From: Aurifilum marmelostoma
Lineage: Eukaryota > Ascomycota > Sordariomycetes > Diaporthales > Cryphonectriaceae
NCBI GenBank assembly: GCA_027559495.1
Contig: JAMXSV010000008.1
Span: 1,426,001-1,490,000, forward strand
Direction of reading: 5' to 3'
DNA: 64,000 nt
Part shown: positions 1 through 12,757 of the stretch, piece after piece
How the letters are laid out: each line of letters opens with the position of its first letter
Position numbering within the stretch: the stretch's first letter is position 1
Notes under the pieces: generated by a model
Database searches by the model: none
Told to the model about the DNA's origin: nothing
What the model saw: only the letters and a program-made list of their open reading frames with translations
Program-made: the position numbers and the translations under genes

Positions 1-3000
1 ACTTGTAGAGAAGAGGGGCCCAAAGAGGCGGGGTACAGGGAAAAGAAAACCATGGGTGTGAGGGGCTGGATATGCTTTGGATCAGTACAGTAATTAGTGG
101 TGATAGTCACGCAACTGGGTGGTGAACTTGTTGGGGAACCCTCGTCAAGCACGACACACCCGACTCGCTCTTCTGTCGAGACTCTCATCCGGCGCCGCGC
201 TGCAGAGCCCTGCCTGCCTGCACCCGTAGAGGAGTTCACGGTGATGCTCCACAGCGCATGCATACATGGCTTCGGTACACAAACCTGAGCAGGAGCTCAT
301 GGCCTCCTGTCACACAGTGTTCCTCCCTCTTTCAGCCCTATTTTCTTTCCGGGCTCAGGGTGGGCACTACCCCTCTTTCCTACCTATCTACCAGTGCTCC
401 ATGACTAGGACAGTTACCGTACTGTGAGACGAGAGAATTTGCTGCGCCGGAATGCCGGCCTCGGACCTCCTCGCCTGACGTCGATGGAAATGTTGAGAGT
501 GTTGTCGTGCGCCAAGCTGCAGATCGTGGTCAAGACAGATGATAGCATGTGCGCCCGAGGGTTATGACTGTTCAACTCATGGTAAACTCATACTTTCCAG
601 AGCACGGTTACCATCAAGAGAAGTCATATCACCGCCTAGCTCAAAGTTTGACGCTGCATTTTGCCTATCTCGAACAGACCGCTCAACTAGCACGTCCACG
701 GCCGTTCCAAACGAGAGCAAAGGAAACCTAAAAACGTGCGCATCCAGCCAGTGGGTAGTCACTACAGTGGCAGCTTGATCAAGACTGATCTGGTTGTGGG
801 AGAAAAGACGAGATGGCTCGAGATGAGCCTGACGTCCGTAGCCTTGGGACTGATTCTGATCCCTAACCTAGACCTGCCTGCCCTGAAGACATGCATAGAA
901 AGAACATCTCGTCCCGTAGTCGCGTGAAAATGAAAGGCCACCTCCTTCATGGCCGAACAGCACGTGGCAGTAGCCCTGCCAAAGAGCTCGACTTCGAACG
1001 ACAGCCTCAATGTCTATGCGCGTTTCCATCATGAATCAGTATCATACACCCCAGTATCACACCATCTGTTGACAGCCACTAGCCTTGGAGAACTGGACAC
1101 TCCACTGAACTTAGCGCTCCCTGACTTTGCCCTGATCCGTGGGCTAAGGAGTAAATCTTGTCCTGAAAGCGCTGACCGAGTTCGTCTTCCGTTGTTTCAA
1201 GGAACCTGCTCGTTTCACTGCTGCCTCCAATGAAGTGCACCTCTTGCCAATGAGTGCTTTCCTGGATGGGATGTGTTTTGAGGCCAACGGGACTGAGAGC
1301 AAGTTTCACTCCCAATACAGTCATTATGGCAGTGATTACAGCCAACATATGTGATCCCTGAGATATCAGTGATACTTTGAGCTTCAGATGGTTGCTCGAA
1401 CACGTCGAGAATGCGTCCAAGCGTGCTTTCCTGTTGGCTGATGCCGGACGCTGTTCAGATCAAAGTTCAGGCCTTGAGCTAGCCATCGACTGATGTTGAC
1501 ACACTTGTGGCGATGTCCTGGAGAGGGGCGAACCCAGAGGGCCGCTACTTGTCCTTCACATAACCTTCGATGTAGGAGCACTAGCTCCGGCCAGTCGGTA
1601 TCGCATGTGTACAGACGGCAGTTTGACCTCGTCATTTGAGGAAATCATTCCTATGTTCTTTGTGCTTGGGTGGAAGGTCGGCTGCGTGCCATTTCCGATC
1701 AGCTTTATACAAGGAGAAAACAATAGAATGAAGGGTCTGTCCGTATATCCTTATCAGCCCGTTTCAAAGACGTAGTGTGCAGACAATATCTAGCTCACAT
1801 GCACCTGAGGCACTGAATAGTTTGACTTGCCATGAACACCGAAAAGTGCAGACGAGACTGTCAGTCGGGGATGCTACTGAGTACTGAGCCTTGCGATGAA
1901 GACTGTGAGCGCACCTGTAGTGCTCCTCCTGCGAAGACTCTTCGGCGTCAGACCTCTCAAAGCTGCGCAGCACAATAGTGAGCAACATCTGCTAGGATTC
2001 CAGACTCACGAGTGAGCAATCGTACAGTGGAGCGTTCACAGACCTCGTGAGCTTAGACCAGCGTCCAGCGTTTGGTTTCAGCGCCCGCCTGAAAACGGAA
2101 CTATTGTTGCACAAAGAGGACCTCCGGACTCCGGGTTGGCATCATCAGTCTGGACATGCCGTGCGGTCTTGCGATTTGGGATGAAAGTAACGAGCTCCCA
2201 TCGCATCAGATACTTATCTGGAGCAGAGGCCAAACAATTTGTCAGCTCGCCCGCCCAGTATCTGGCCTTTCTCCGTGTGGAGGAGTTTCCTGCCGCTTCC
2301 TGCCGTTACTCTTTCGGATGGAACCGTGGTGTACACCTGAGCTCCACATGCCTCTTTCCAAGAACAAGACACGGGGAGGAGCGATGCAGATGAGAAACAG
2401 GAGCCCATCTGAGCGACCAATCGTAACTCTTGCAGGAGGGGCCCTGGAGCAGTGGGCAATGTTTGGACCTCGGATGAAGCTTAATCGCGCGCAATGAAAC
2501 GCACAGAGCCTTCTCTCAGCTCACTAGTGAATTTAGGATGTCGGGGTCAAGGCGTAGCAGTATCGCCAGGCACATCGAGCCTCGGAAAGATGGTAGTGAT
2601 GAGCATTGAACAGAGCAGAACGCAAGCTTGTAACGCTCGGTTTGAAGACTGTTTGCAGATCTTGCCAAGCTACCGGGGAACCTGAAAATCTGACAAGTCT
2701 GATAGGTGACAGATCCAGAGAAAACGCAAGAGGGAACATATTTCAAGCCGAGCCACTCCGTGAGCCTGCAACAAACAAAGAGCTCTAGGGTGCGCGCACT
2801 TGCACCTCGCGAATGCCTGGAGATGCGATAGGACAACTAAGGTGGGACTCTCCGCCAAATGAGTTTGATAGACGACAGGCTGCATCGGATGCCACATGTC
2901 AAGCGGCCCCCAGCCAGGATGATTTGCGTGAATCTCATGCTGGAGTCGACAAGATGTCGCCTGACAAGACGTCGCGCACCAGAGAATGGCAACATCTGGT

Positions 3001-6000
3001 TGCGCGAAGATCATTGTTTGGAACCCAGAAGTGTCAACAAAGACCACTGGACCCCTTTGGACGGACGAGGGACAGAACGCCTGTGGTGGGCTGAGCCCAC
3101 CGAAATGCTAGCACGCGATTGGCTCTGCACTAAAGGATTTCACGGAGAGCCAGCCGGCCGATCGTCTCTATTTTGGCTACCCCGGTCTCATACGAACCAC
3201 TTCAGTGCGAGTGAGTGCACGGGTGAGAATGGTTTGCGCCAAAGGGACACGATCGATCGGCCGGCCTGGAACCGAAAACACTGCCCTGATGTTGGAGCCC
3301 CAGGGGGGCTAGCATCCAGGGTCTGTCCGCTTGTAGGGTGGTGATTGTGGGGACAAGGCTAGGTGCTGTTGTGTCTCTAGGGCACCGTCCCGTGGTACGT
3401 CTGGGCAGGAAGCAGGTTGCTGCTGGGTTGCTGTGCGTGTCGGAGGCGGCAAACCAGGCATACACTCGAGGATTAGGAGGCAGACTTCAGATGAAACCCG
3501 GATTGCGGCGACTGCTGCAGGTCATCAGCCTCATCAGCCTCATCTGGTCCGAACGCCTTCAACGCATAGACGCCGCACGGGACAGCCCAGATATGGAAGG
3601 CCCATGATGTCTACCAGGTCCCAGAGATGGATGGGGAGAGACTGCACTGTACCGCAGCAGCTTCCTGAATCTTTCCATGGTCCAATTTTCGGACCAGCAG
3701 TCTCCACTTTTGAATTGTGTCTCTGTGATCCTCCAAATCTGTAACGTTCCTAGGAGCAGCACGACCGGACATGTATAGAATTCGCAGAAGGAGAGGCGGA
3801 CGATAACCGTCTATCGATGCAGCGATGATTAGCCAGGAAGGATCAGGTCTGGTGTAAGTGAGGCTCAGCATCTGCAAGTCGATGCAGTCGTAGCTCTTTC
3901 AACAACGAGAATGAAGACGGCCAGCGCATAGGAGGATCACTTGCAGCCGTATCAGGGTTGGACCAGGTCAATGCCAAGATAGACGGACAGGATAATAAGA
4001 TGTGGAAAAATACGGGAAACGGAGCACAGCGTAGCCGGCTGTTTGAGATGGGATGAGGTGTCTGGCAGGCTGCAGATTTGGTTCGACAGGTGCCAGAAAG
4101 CCAAATTGAAGGGGGGTGGGTGGTGGTGGTTCAGGAACTGTATTTCCCCGCCAGGGTTGCAGGGTATTATAGTACTATGTGTGTGCTAATTACTGCTATA
4201 CGGAGGCAAGAGCCTCTCCGTCGCTCGTGCAATATCCACAACCAAGCCATAGGGCGTTCGAGCGCCTGTAGGGTTTGTGCTTCCAGCCTAAAAGTACCCC
4301 CCCAGCCGTTTCCCAAAGCAGCTACCTACAGCAGTCTTGGGGCCCTAGAAGGAAAGTGACAAATCCTTTCTTGTGCTATGAGCAGGATGCCTGGCTAATT
4401 TTGGACCTCCTTGTCGCGAGTTTCCTTCCTGACCCGTCTTGCTTCTCCTCTACCCGTCACCACTTTCTCTGCTCCCAGACGGGGAATTCCGAGATGTCTC
4501 GACGTCTGTTCTCCACGGTTCGAGTCAATCCTGGACTCAAATTTCCTGTCAAGCTTTGATCTTGTTCACGACCCCTCTCCCAAATCTATTCGATGATCAG
4601 ACTGTTCAGATCGATCGAAGCCACCACTGTTCGATGATGCACACCCCAAGACATGTGAAGCTATCTACATGAGACTGCCAACTGATTTTGCAAGAAATGC
4701 CCCCACATGGTCGGGCAATGGATAACGGCCCCCATAATGATTGTTATTGACTTGCTTGACCATCCTTCGGCCCCGAGGCTGGGTCTGCAGCATCTCCATG
4801 TCGTGGGAATTGCCAGACAGGCTGCTATTTGCTCAACTAGCCCTGTCGAGCCCTGTCCGCCGCCAAGCACCACATCACGCAGCTACCATTGTCCTACAGT
4901 ACCACTGTACGCAGTAGCCAGCCAGCCAGCCCGTCGTCTATCATGATCGAACTTTTTTCCCCCTGGTCCTCGTCCCAGGTCTGTGTTTCCCCCCTACCCC
5001 TTGACAGCTCAACGAGGACGGAACCCAATCGCCAGATCACGATCAACCCTCAGCCATCACGAGCTTTCTTTCTAAGCTCCGCAACGACGGCGCCTTCTGA
5101 TGCAGGGACCATCGCTGTCTCAAGAGGGCCCAAGAGCCAGTCGGGTATGTCTTCTTGTTCGTCGCTCACTTAGACGGCCTCGCTCGAGGCATCCACGCCG
5201 TTGGACTTCCTTGACCTCTCGTCTGGCATCTACTGTGCTTGAATCAATCAAGAGCTGGGGCGGCGGCAGCACAAAGTCGAACGATATGACCTGTCGTATT
5301 CGACAAGGTGACACTCTTCGAGGAGTCTTTCCGTAACTCCGGCTGAAACACCGTCTGGATGTCGAGGTCCCACCTGGGACCTACTCCAGCGCACACTACA
5401 GCCAGCCGAACGGTCCTAACCCGCAGCACGATATTACAAACTCATGCGCGCCCACAAAGACTGCGCTGCTGTGTGCGCAAACCTGGGTGTGTGGGTGAGC
5501 GGGCGTGTGCGTGTGCGCGCTGTTGGTTTAGTGATGGGTAAATGGCTCCGTCAACGCTGGTCCAGGTAAGAAGACATCCATACTGATGGTCGCAGCACTT
5601 GTTAGCTCAGCACCTGCCCCAGTCCTCCCCCCCCCCTCTCCCCCTCTTGTGAGGGTCAAAACCTTACCCCAAAGGCAGTCTGCCCACTGAACTTACGGTA
5701 GCCACACCCACACCACACGCCAACGCAACCACCTCTTCAGCACCCCACCACTCACCACTTGGTCAAACCGTTGCTATCCCGGCCCCTGACCCTGGATTCC
5801 GGGCCCCATCTTTTTAGGCCCCCTCTGAGGACAACGCTGCCCTGCGTTGGCGCTACCCACCTTCAACCCCCCTTGTCGGCATTCATATCCAAGTCGTGTT
5901 CTTTTTTCTCTTTCTTGTCTTCCTCTTTCGACCTTTCTGCATCCCACCCCAGCTGCTTCAGATCTTCTGAAACACCAGGCAAAAGATTGTCCGACCAATC

Positions 6001-9000
6001 GCGTCATGGCACACCCCAGACCCTCAACGACATCCCATGTCTGCCATTCATGGTTGTTGGCAGAATTGACGCTGTACCGTTCAACACCTTCAGCTGCAAC
6101 CACCTGTTGCGCCCTGCCTCTACATAGTACAGTGCACCGCAACCAACCCATGTACCACAAATTGTGAACATGACGGCATGACGGCCGCTACCATTCCCGA
6201 TACTTCTTCAGCAGGTCCCTTCCCTGGTTACGGCATTATATCTTACCGTTCCCATCTCCTCGGTGGCAGATGCGACCCTACAAGGCTGTGAGCTCAGCGC
6301 GCAGCGTCCTGAATCGACCCGGAGATGCGATTCTTGTTCCGTCCTAGCGTTGCGACTCGACGGGCGCAGAGCTTGGCCTTGGGAGACGAGACGAGAGAGG
6401 TATACGCCATACTTTCAACTGCTGTGCTCTGTCCCTGCACGCAACGATTTATGCTTTGAATACTTGAGGCACTACGCCACAATTAGCCGCGTGTTCTGCA
6501 TCGGTGGAGAAGCGCACCGGCCAGCCTTGGTGCATAAACAGCATGCAGCCTGGCCCGTCCAGTTGGTCGGCTGCGGTACAGCATAGCACAGAACGTATTG
6601 ATATGCTATGTTGCACCGAGGAGAAAGCGTCTGAGAGCAGTCACGATTCTTGTCTATGGTGTCTACAAATCGCTGACCAGGTTTCTCGGATATGAAGCTA
6701 TTCAAATAACTTAATCGATAGCTAATCAGTCCAGGGTCTAACGCTTCCAGAGGCTCGGCAACTGGTATGCAGGTCCTGGTAATAGGCCCGTAATTCAAAC
6801 CGTAATACCACACAGTACGGGTCGTCTCTCGAGGTGGTCACCGCACTGACGCCGCAGTTCAATCGATACAATGTAACTCAATTTGGCCTGCGAGGGGGAA
6901 ATCGAGCACCCCACTCAGTCGTGTCCCCACGACTGGGTGCTTCTTCCCTGCTAGCAAGCAGAAAGCTCTGAGTCCGCATACACCTTCACTACTTTCCCGG
7001 ATGTCCACGATGCACACCACACAGCATCTCTCTGGTGCTGATCAAAAGGTAGCCCGGTGTGACATGGAATGCACTTTGGGGACCCGTTGACATCCCAGGG
7101 TTTGAGTGAACAACCTGTTCAATGCAGCCGGCATCGGCTGGGGTCTGATGGCATCATTTTCGGGACCAGCAGAGCCCGCCATAACCTCAAGAGATTGCTG
7201 GACTTTTGATCTTGCAGATGCGTTCCCAGCAAAAGGCCCGGCAAATGCATCCCGAAAGTCAACTTTGCTCACAGGTTATTACCATGATGGACTCTCGGTC
7301 GACGCATCCTGCTCAGGATAACAGTTTCAAGAACGGGCCAGGGTCTCAACATACATGTTCTCCCCCATGCCCCGTCCCCTCCCCTTGTGTATTGCTGCGC
7401 CTCAACGTGTTGTATCTGCCCGCGCTGCCCTTGCACGGGGGAGAACCATCAACAGAGCAGGGGCCTCTCTTTCTTTTTCCTCTCGCGACCCAGAAAACAT
7501 CTTGTGCTCGATGTGGCCAGGGCAGACTCCCCCAGTGTGGATCATTTGGGTTCAGACGATCATCTGACGCGGTGGACGGCAGACCCAATCTGATGCACAG
7601 GGATGTGATTCCAAAACGGCGCCGGCAAGTGGATGCACTAACGTCAGAGAGAACCGAAGGACGTGTATCACCTACACCCATCCATCCCAGAGCAGCAGCA
7701 CCATGCACTCCGTCCACCCATGATCGAGAATCGAGGGACCACCTCGCCTTGTGAGGTGTGGGCGCTCAAGCCCCGGCCAAAACCTCCTCGGTGGAGAACT
7801 CTAGGCACATTCTCTGGACGCTTCAGTCAATGCAAACATGGCACTTTGCTTTGCTTTGCTGCAATCGGAAGTTGCTCCCTTGACAATCTCTCTCTCTCTC
7901 TGCCCCTCGCTCTCTTACCCTCCATGCCTCTTCTTGCTCTTGTCAATCTGCTGTCCTGTTCGTGACTTCTGGTATTGCTCTTCCACCACCAGAGCTGGCC
8001 TCCTCCTCCTCCTCCTTCGATTCGCTACACCAAACGCCTTGTCTTGACTGATCAGGGGTAAGTGGTCCGGGACCTCGTCACTTGCGCCCGCACTCATGGA
8101 CTAGACTCCCTCATGTTCCCCGAATAACCATATCCTCGTCCTCAGATCGCCTCACAGATCTCCTTCACAGCCACGCTGCCGGAGCCCCTCAATTCATGCA
8201 TCGTTAGCACCTTTCTGATTTTCTTTTTCTCTTCTTCCTCCTCTTCTTCCTCTCCTGGCGCTATTGTTTGTTCACGGACCTCCGTCCTCGCCGTATTCTC
8301 CGCTACACGGGCCTTTCACTAACCCTTCATCAGAACTTCCTTTCATGGTGATGCCTCACCTCAAACGCCACCATAGTTATCCCTCTATCGTTTAGTCAAG
8401 ATCCTCACGACATTACATCTTGGGTTCCCTGATCTTAGAGACCATCCCTTCTGAGCTCGAAGAGGGCTGGCTTGTCGACCGATTCTTATCTCGTCCTAGG
8501 TCGCTTTGCTGTAGTGACTTTCCATCTGGAGAGAGACCTTTCAACCCCCCCACCCTTTTTTTCTTTCTTCTGCTCCAGTCTCGTCGTCCCAACTCGAGAC
8601 TCTCCGTCTCAAGAAACCGGCCAGTGCCACTTGCTAGGACAGGAGGTCGATGCTCGTTTCTTTCGGCTCGGTGGAGATCCGATTCAACTGGGACAAGCCA
8701 CTTGTGTGTGCGCTCTTGACCTGCCACTCTGGATGACAATTTCTTGACCTCTACAAGTTACTGGGTCAGTAGTGTTTCGGGCGTTTCAATCTACGTCGAG
8801 ACGGTCAGTGCGACTCAAACGTCGATGCTGTTCTCCGGATTTCAACAACCTTATTTTACGTTGCTCACCCCTGCCCCGAGCTGAGATACAAAGCATCAAG
8901 CAATCCCATCTTTATCAGCTTCGAACCCTTCGAGCGGGACTCGCCACGTTTTCTTCATCAGTGTCATCGGATAAACCCACTGAAGTCTCATCAGCACGGT

Positions 9001-9693
9001 CATCGTCATCCCAGCCGCCACCGAACCTCCGCACTTCAGATCAGGACCTTTCATAGCGAGGATACCAACAACAACGACAAGGACAAAGACGCTGTTGCCA
9101 GACGCATCCTGTCGCTCTTATTGAATCACCGATCATCTGCGCAACCTTCGACAACGAACGAGTTGGTCAGCCGACGCCAACAGACTCTCCGACAAGATCC
9201 CGTGGCCCTCGATGAGTGTTTAGTGCTTGTTTGATACCGGCCTGCACTCTCAAGGACGTTCGAACTGAGATCGACGACATCATCTTCTGCGGAGACCTTG
9301 GTGCGACTCGTCGGTGGACAGATTGTTTGTTTGCTGATCGGCTGGTGGATCCTCATCGGTGGCCCGATCTTTGGTCAGGTCTCGATATTGCGAGGATCGT
9401 TTGTGGCTTTTCTTTCTGAAGACAGCTGGCTGCCCGAGAAAGCCGCAGAAGTCTCGTCCGCAAGTCCTTCGACCGCAACAGAGTCAGCAAGCGGGACTTG
9501 GGAATAAGTTTGCTGCCAAATTTTCACCTGGCCAGGTGACCCGACGGACCAGTGCGTACTCGAGGTTCGTGCCCCAGCTGTATTCCTCCCCGATGTTCCT
9601 GGTGGATGAGGCGTAGATTATTGTGGTATCTATCAGCGCAATATGACATAGGCTCATACGATCGACAGATATCTCTGCGAGACGGGCGACCCA
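1..9693. other. Gene-free region upstream of the ORP1-like gene
   Basis: No reading frame here exceeds about 180 codons and none reads like a conserved protein or joins into a spliced model. Base composition is mixed and homopolymers are short up to about 5.5 kb. From about 5.6 kb, and strongly from 7.8 kb, the + strand becomes C/T-rich, as in leaders of fungal regulatory genes. A 12-bp perfect inverted repeat lies at 3,153-3,164 and 3,254-3,265. No tRNA or rRNA was recognised. A spliced non-coding transcript or a very long 5' leader cannot be excluded without RNA data. Confidence 0.5.
7880..9693 (+). promoter_or_regulatory. Pyrimidine-rich promoter/long 5' leader of the ORP1-like gene
   Basis: This stretch is dominated by C/T tracts on the + strand (for example a TC-repeat near 7,890, and TTCCTCCTC runs near 8,230-8,260 and 8,550-8,570). 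It ends at the ATG at 9,694. Pyrimidine-rich tracts upstream of the start are typical of highly regulated filamentous-fungal genes. A GTAAGT-type donor near 8,057 hints at a leader intron, but no acceptor could be fixed. The transcription start is not known. Confidence 0.35.
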
Positions 9694-12520
9694 ATGAACG
9701 TCACATCGCTACTGAACTCTTCCGCGGCTGCGCAAGCCGCGGGTGGAAGACTCCCCATCGACCAATCCGGAGATGGCAGCATGGCCATGTATCAGACACA
9801 GGAGCGGGTGATTCCCATGAGGACGTCAAGTGATTCACGTCTTCCCAACCGGAACAGGACGCCATGGGATGCCGGCGGCTACTCTCTACCGTTGACGCTG
9901 AATGTCAAAAGCGCGCAGACATCACCGGCACCGCGGCCTTCGGTCAACACTAATTTCGACGCAACACCGGCTGAAGGCGCTGGATCGACAAGCCCAAGCT
10001 CGCCCAAACACAAGTTCTCAGACAGCCGCAGCAGCCTCTCATCATATACGACCATATCATCCGGCGCTTCATGCCACTCTAGGTCGCACTCGCGGATATC
10101 GTCGCTGTCAACGGTCAGCGAGTACCAGCCTCTCAGCACATTTGGCTCAGACTCGACTCCCACGGAGAGGAGGACGTCTGTACCAGAATCAGGCATGACC
10201 TGCTCTCCTGTTGTGGAGATAGAACCCCCCTTCTCCCCGAAGGCCGGGCCTGGATGATGTCTCCCCGTACATGTCTGATAGCGAGAGCCCGATGACTTCA
10301 CATCGCGCCAGATCACCTTCAGATGCCATGATGATGATGAGGAACAGGGGACTCACTGGAAGTGCAAGGTACGTTTGTGAACATCGTCGAACCCCGTCAT
10401 TCTTGTGTCACCGGGACCCCATTGTAGGAGAGTGACAGGTCTGGAGGTGCTATTGTACCTATTGTCCTGCCGTCATAAGCAGTAGTTTCAAGGCCCCACC
10501 TGTTGCCCCATTCACCAGATAACCCTGAGTTCTATTGTTTGGGGTCAAGATATGATTCTAGGACGCGTGATTCCTTGGAAACGCGTAGTCAGTGCATGGA
10601 ACTACCACTAGCCTCTCAGTGATCGTGGTCACCAGCCATCTGCTTCACTGCCTGGCCTCAACTATTTCAGACCAGCCAGCCTGAACTCTCCTCAATCCCT
10701 CTCCTTTTTTTCCATCCCCTCACCACAAAACAAACACACCACCAGCATCGGCGGGATCCAGCTGACCAGATTGATCAACAGCCCGACAGACTCCAAAAGG
10801 AGTACCTTTCTGCAGCCAGATTCCCCCACAGGAATCTCTGCAAGAATACACAAGCGCACTGTGTCAGCACCAGATTTCCCCTCTCTGAACTCTCTGAATC
10901 GGCCTCATTACCCATCATTCGGCCCGATGGCTGAGCCTACCCCTCCCAAGTCCCCTGCTCAGGGCGACAGCCTTCAGGCTGATGACAGCATCGCCGTCAA
11001 CACTGACCAGAGTGCCCAGTCTTCAGAGCCTACTGTTGCGCCTGAGCCTGAGCAGCCTACATGCATGTTTGTCCACCCATGCACCACGGGCTCCCTCACT
11101 GCGCAAGGCCATCTCACACATTTTTGGCCGCAACAAGCTCTGTACCAAGTCAATTCCTGCCCACATCTGGGTCCACTACTGCCGCAAGCACTACCAGCGA
11201 TCTCGCTACCGCAATGCTACAGACTACGCGCTGCGCCAGGTCGACCTGGTCCTGCTGCAGGTCACAAAGGTGCAGGAGTGGTCTGATGACAATATCAAGT
11301 ACAACCGTCGGGGCTCTGGTGTCCTGAAGCACTGGACCCTGCAGGCCAGGAAGCGCGAGGCCAAGCGCCTACAGGATACTGAGTCTCGCAAGCGTCGCTA
11401 TGCCGAAGAGGATGATGACGACCAGGGCCTAGGCAGTGTTGGTACTGCCATCCCCGTCTGGCTCCAGCCCCGTCTCAACCAGGACTATGACACCCCCCAC
11501 ATGCTCGAGATTGTGGAGGAGATCAAGGTCCACATGACCAACGGCGACATCACCCAGATCCCAGACATCGAGATCCTGCCAGAGATCACCACCGACGGCA
11601 ACGAGTCCCGCCCCCGAACCACAGTCCGCCGCAGCAGCAGCGCCGGTGGTCACCGCAAGACCCAGAGCGAGGCCTACCGCGCCCCTCCCGCCATGGGCGC
11701 CTACAACAGCTCGTCCCGCATCGGCATGTTCGCCCAGGAAAACAAGCGCATGCGCTCTGGAGCCTACAACAACCTCAACGTGCAGAACCTGCCTCACCGT
11801 CCTGTCATGGGCATGTCGCAGCCGCAGCCATACTCGTACCAGTTCCCGCAGAACAACGCCTTTGCGACCATCGCCGAGAACCAGGCAGACCACAGCTACT
11901 GGAACGGTGCTTACAGCAGCAGCTCGGTCCTCCCGCAGCCTGTCCACCAGCGCTCCGGCGGCCTGCCCAACATGGACCACAACGGTCTCCAGCAGCCGGC
12001 TTATGCAGGCCAGGGCCGCCCTTCCATGCATGCTAGAAGCATGTCTGAGAACCCTGGTCTGCGCACCGCCGAGTACGGCAACACGGACTTCCGCTTCCCT
12101 GCCCAGCCCGCTGCCAGTTACCAGCAGCAACAGGACATGTTTGGCAACCTCAACATGGCCCACGGCCAGGGCCCTCAGGCTTACGGCTACCAGCCCGCCC
12201 CTCAAGGCTATGGTAACCCTTACGGTATGAGCCCCCGTGACGGCCAGGACAACCTCTTCGGCTCCTACTACCAGCCCGACTGGACCGGCACCCGCGGACA
12301 GCACTCTCGCGTCCAGAGCACCCCGGCCGTCCACCAGCAGCCGCACCCCCACCCGCAGTCCGTCGGTCCTCCCAGTATGCCCGGCCTCAACGGCCAGCAG
12401 AGCCTGCTCCCGTCCATGAACAACAACCACAACCACAACAGCAACAGCATGGGCCCGCAGCACCAAATGTACCAGGGCGGACAGCAGCACAACGGCTTTC
12501 AGGCACCGCGCGTGTTCTAG
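9694..12520 (+). pseudogene. ORP1-like fungal nuclear regulator, interrupted by two apparent frameshifts
   Basis: The ATG at 9,694 opens a Ser/Pro/Thr-rich N-terminus. One intron, 10,369-10,745, has a GTACGT donor and an ACCAG acceptor. Exon 2 holds the conserved core: MFVHPCTTGS, then LRKAISHIFGRNK, then a basic block around WVHYCRKHYQRSRYRN, followed by a long Gln/Asn/Pro/Tyr-rich C-terminal half. I recognise this core as that of fungal 'ORP1-like' proteins, which are thought to be nuclear regulators; their biochemical role is not established. The frame changes twice by +1: at the C6 run 10,225-10,230, and between 11,094 and 11,099. Dropping one base at each gives a phase-consistent frame of 815 residues. 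Two explanations are possible, base-call errors in C runs or a real pseudogene. The clean coding pattern on both sides favours error or very recent damage. An in-frame extension follows the stop. Confidence 0.7.
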
Positions 12521-12757
12521 AGGAACGGCGCGGTCCGAGCTCGATTCAATGCTTACCTCTGCCGGGAGCTGGTACAGCGCGGCATCGATGTCAGAATGTT
12601 CGGCCCCGGTGCGACCCTTGACCCTGATCTGGACTGGAGTGTCGTCCGCCAGTCATTGGTGAGCGCTCATGGTTTAGTCCTGGCTGAGATCATGGCTTAT
12701 CTTCGCCGCCGCCGCACCAACGCTGCGAGACTGGGTCCGAACAATTTGCCTTCCTGA
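12521..12757 (+). other. 78-codon in-frame open extension after the ORP1-like stop
   Basis: Directly after the TAG at 12,518-12,520 the same frame stays open to a TGA at 12,755-12,757. Its translation looks protein-like: hydrophobic/charged helices around FNAYLCRELVQRGIDVRMFG, then GATLDPDLDWSVVRQSL, then an Arg-rich tail. No start is needed if the TAG is read through or is a CAG to TAG change. A GTGAGC donor-like site lies at 12,659. It could also be a remnant of a separate gene. I do not recognise a domain. Confidence 0.35.

Noticed and set aside
11060..11110. A mini-intron to explain the second ORP1-like frame change
   Set aside because: The only GT..AG pairs would span about 40 bases or less and would delete the conserved MFVHPC segment.
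11429..12490. 353-codon Val/Leu/Ala-rich frame on the minus strand
   Set aside because: It is the antisense shadow of the ORP1-like coding sequence, with biased composition and no motif.
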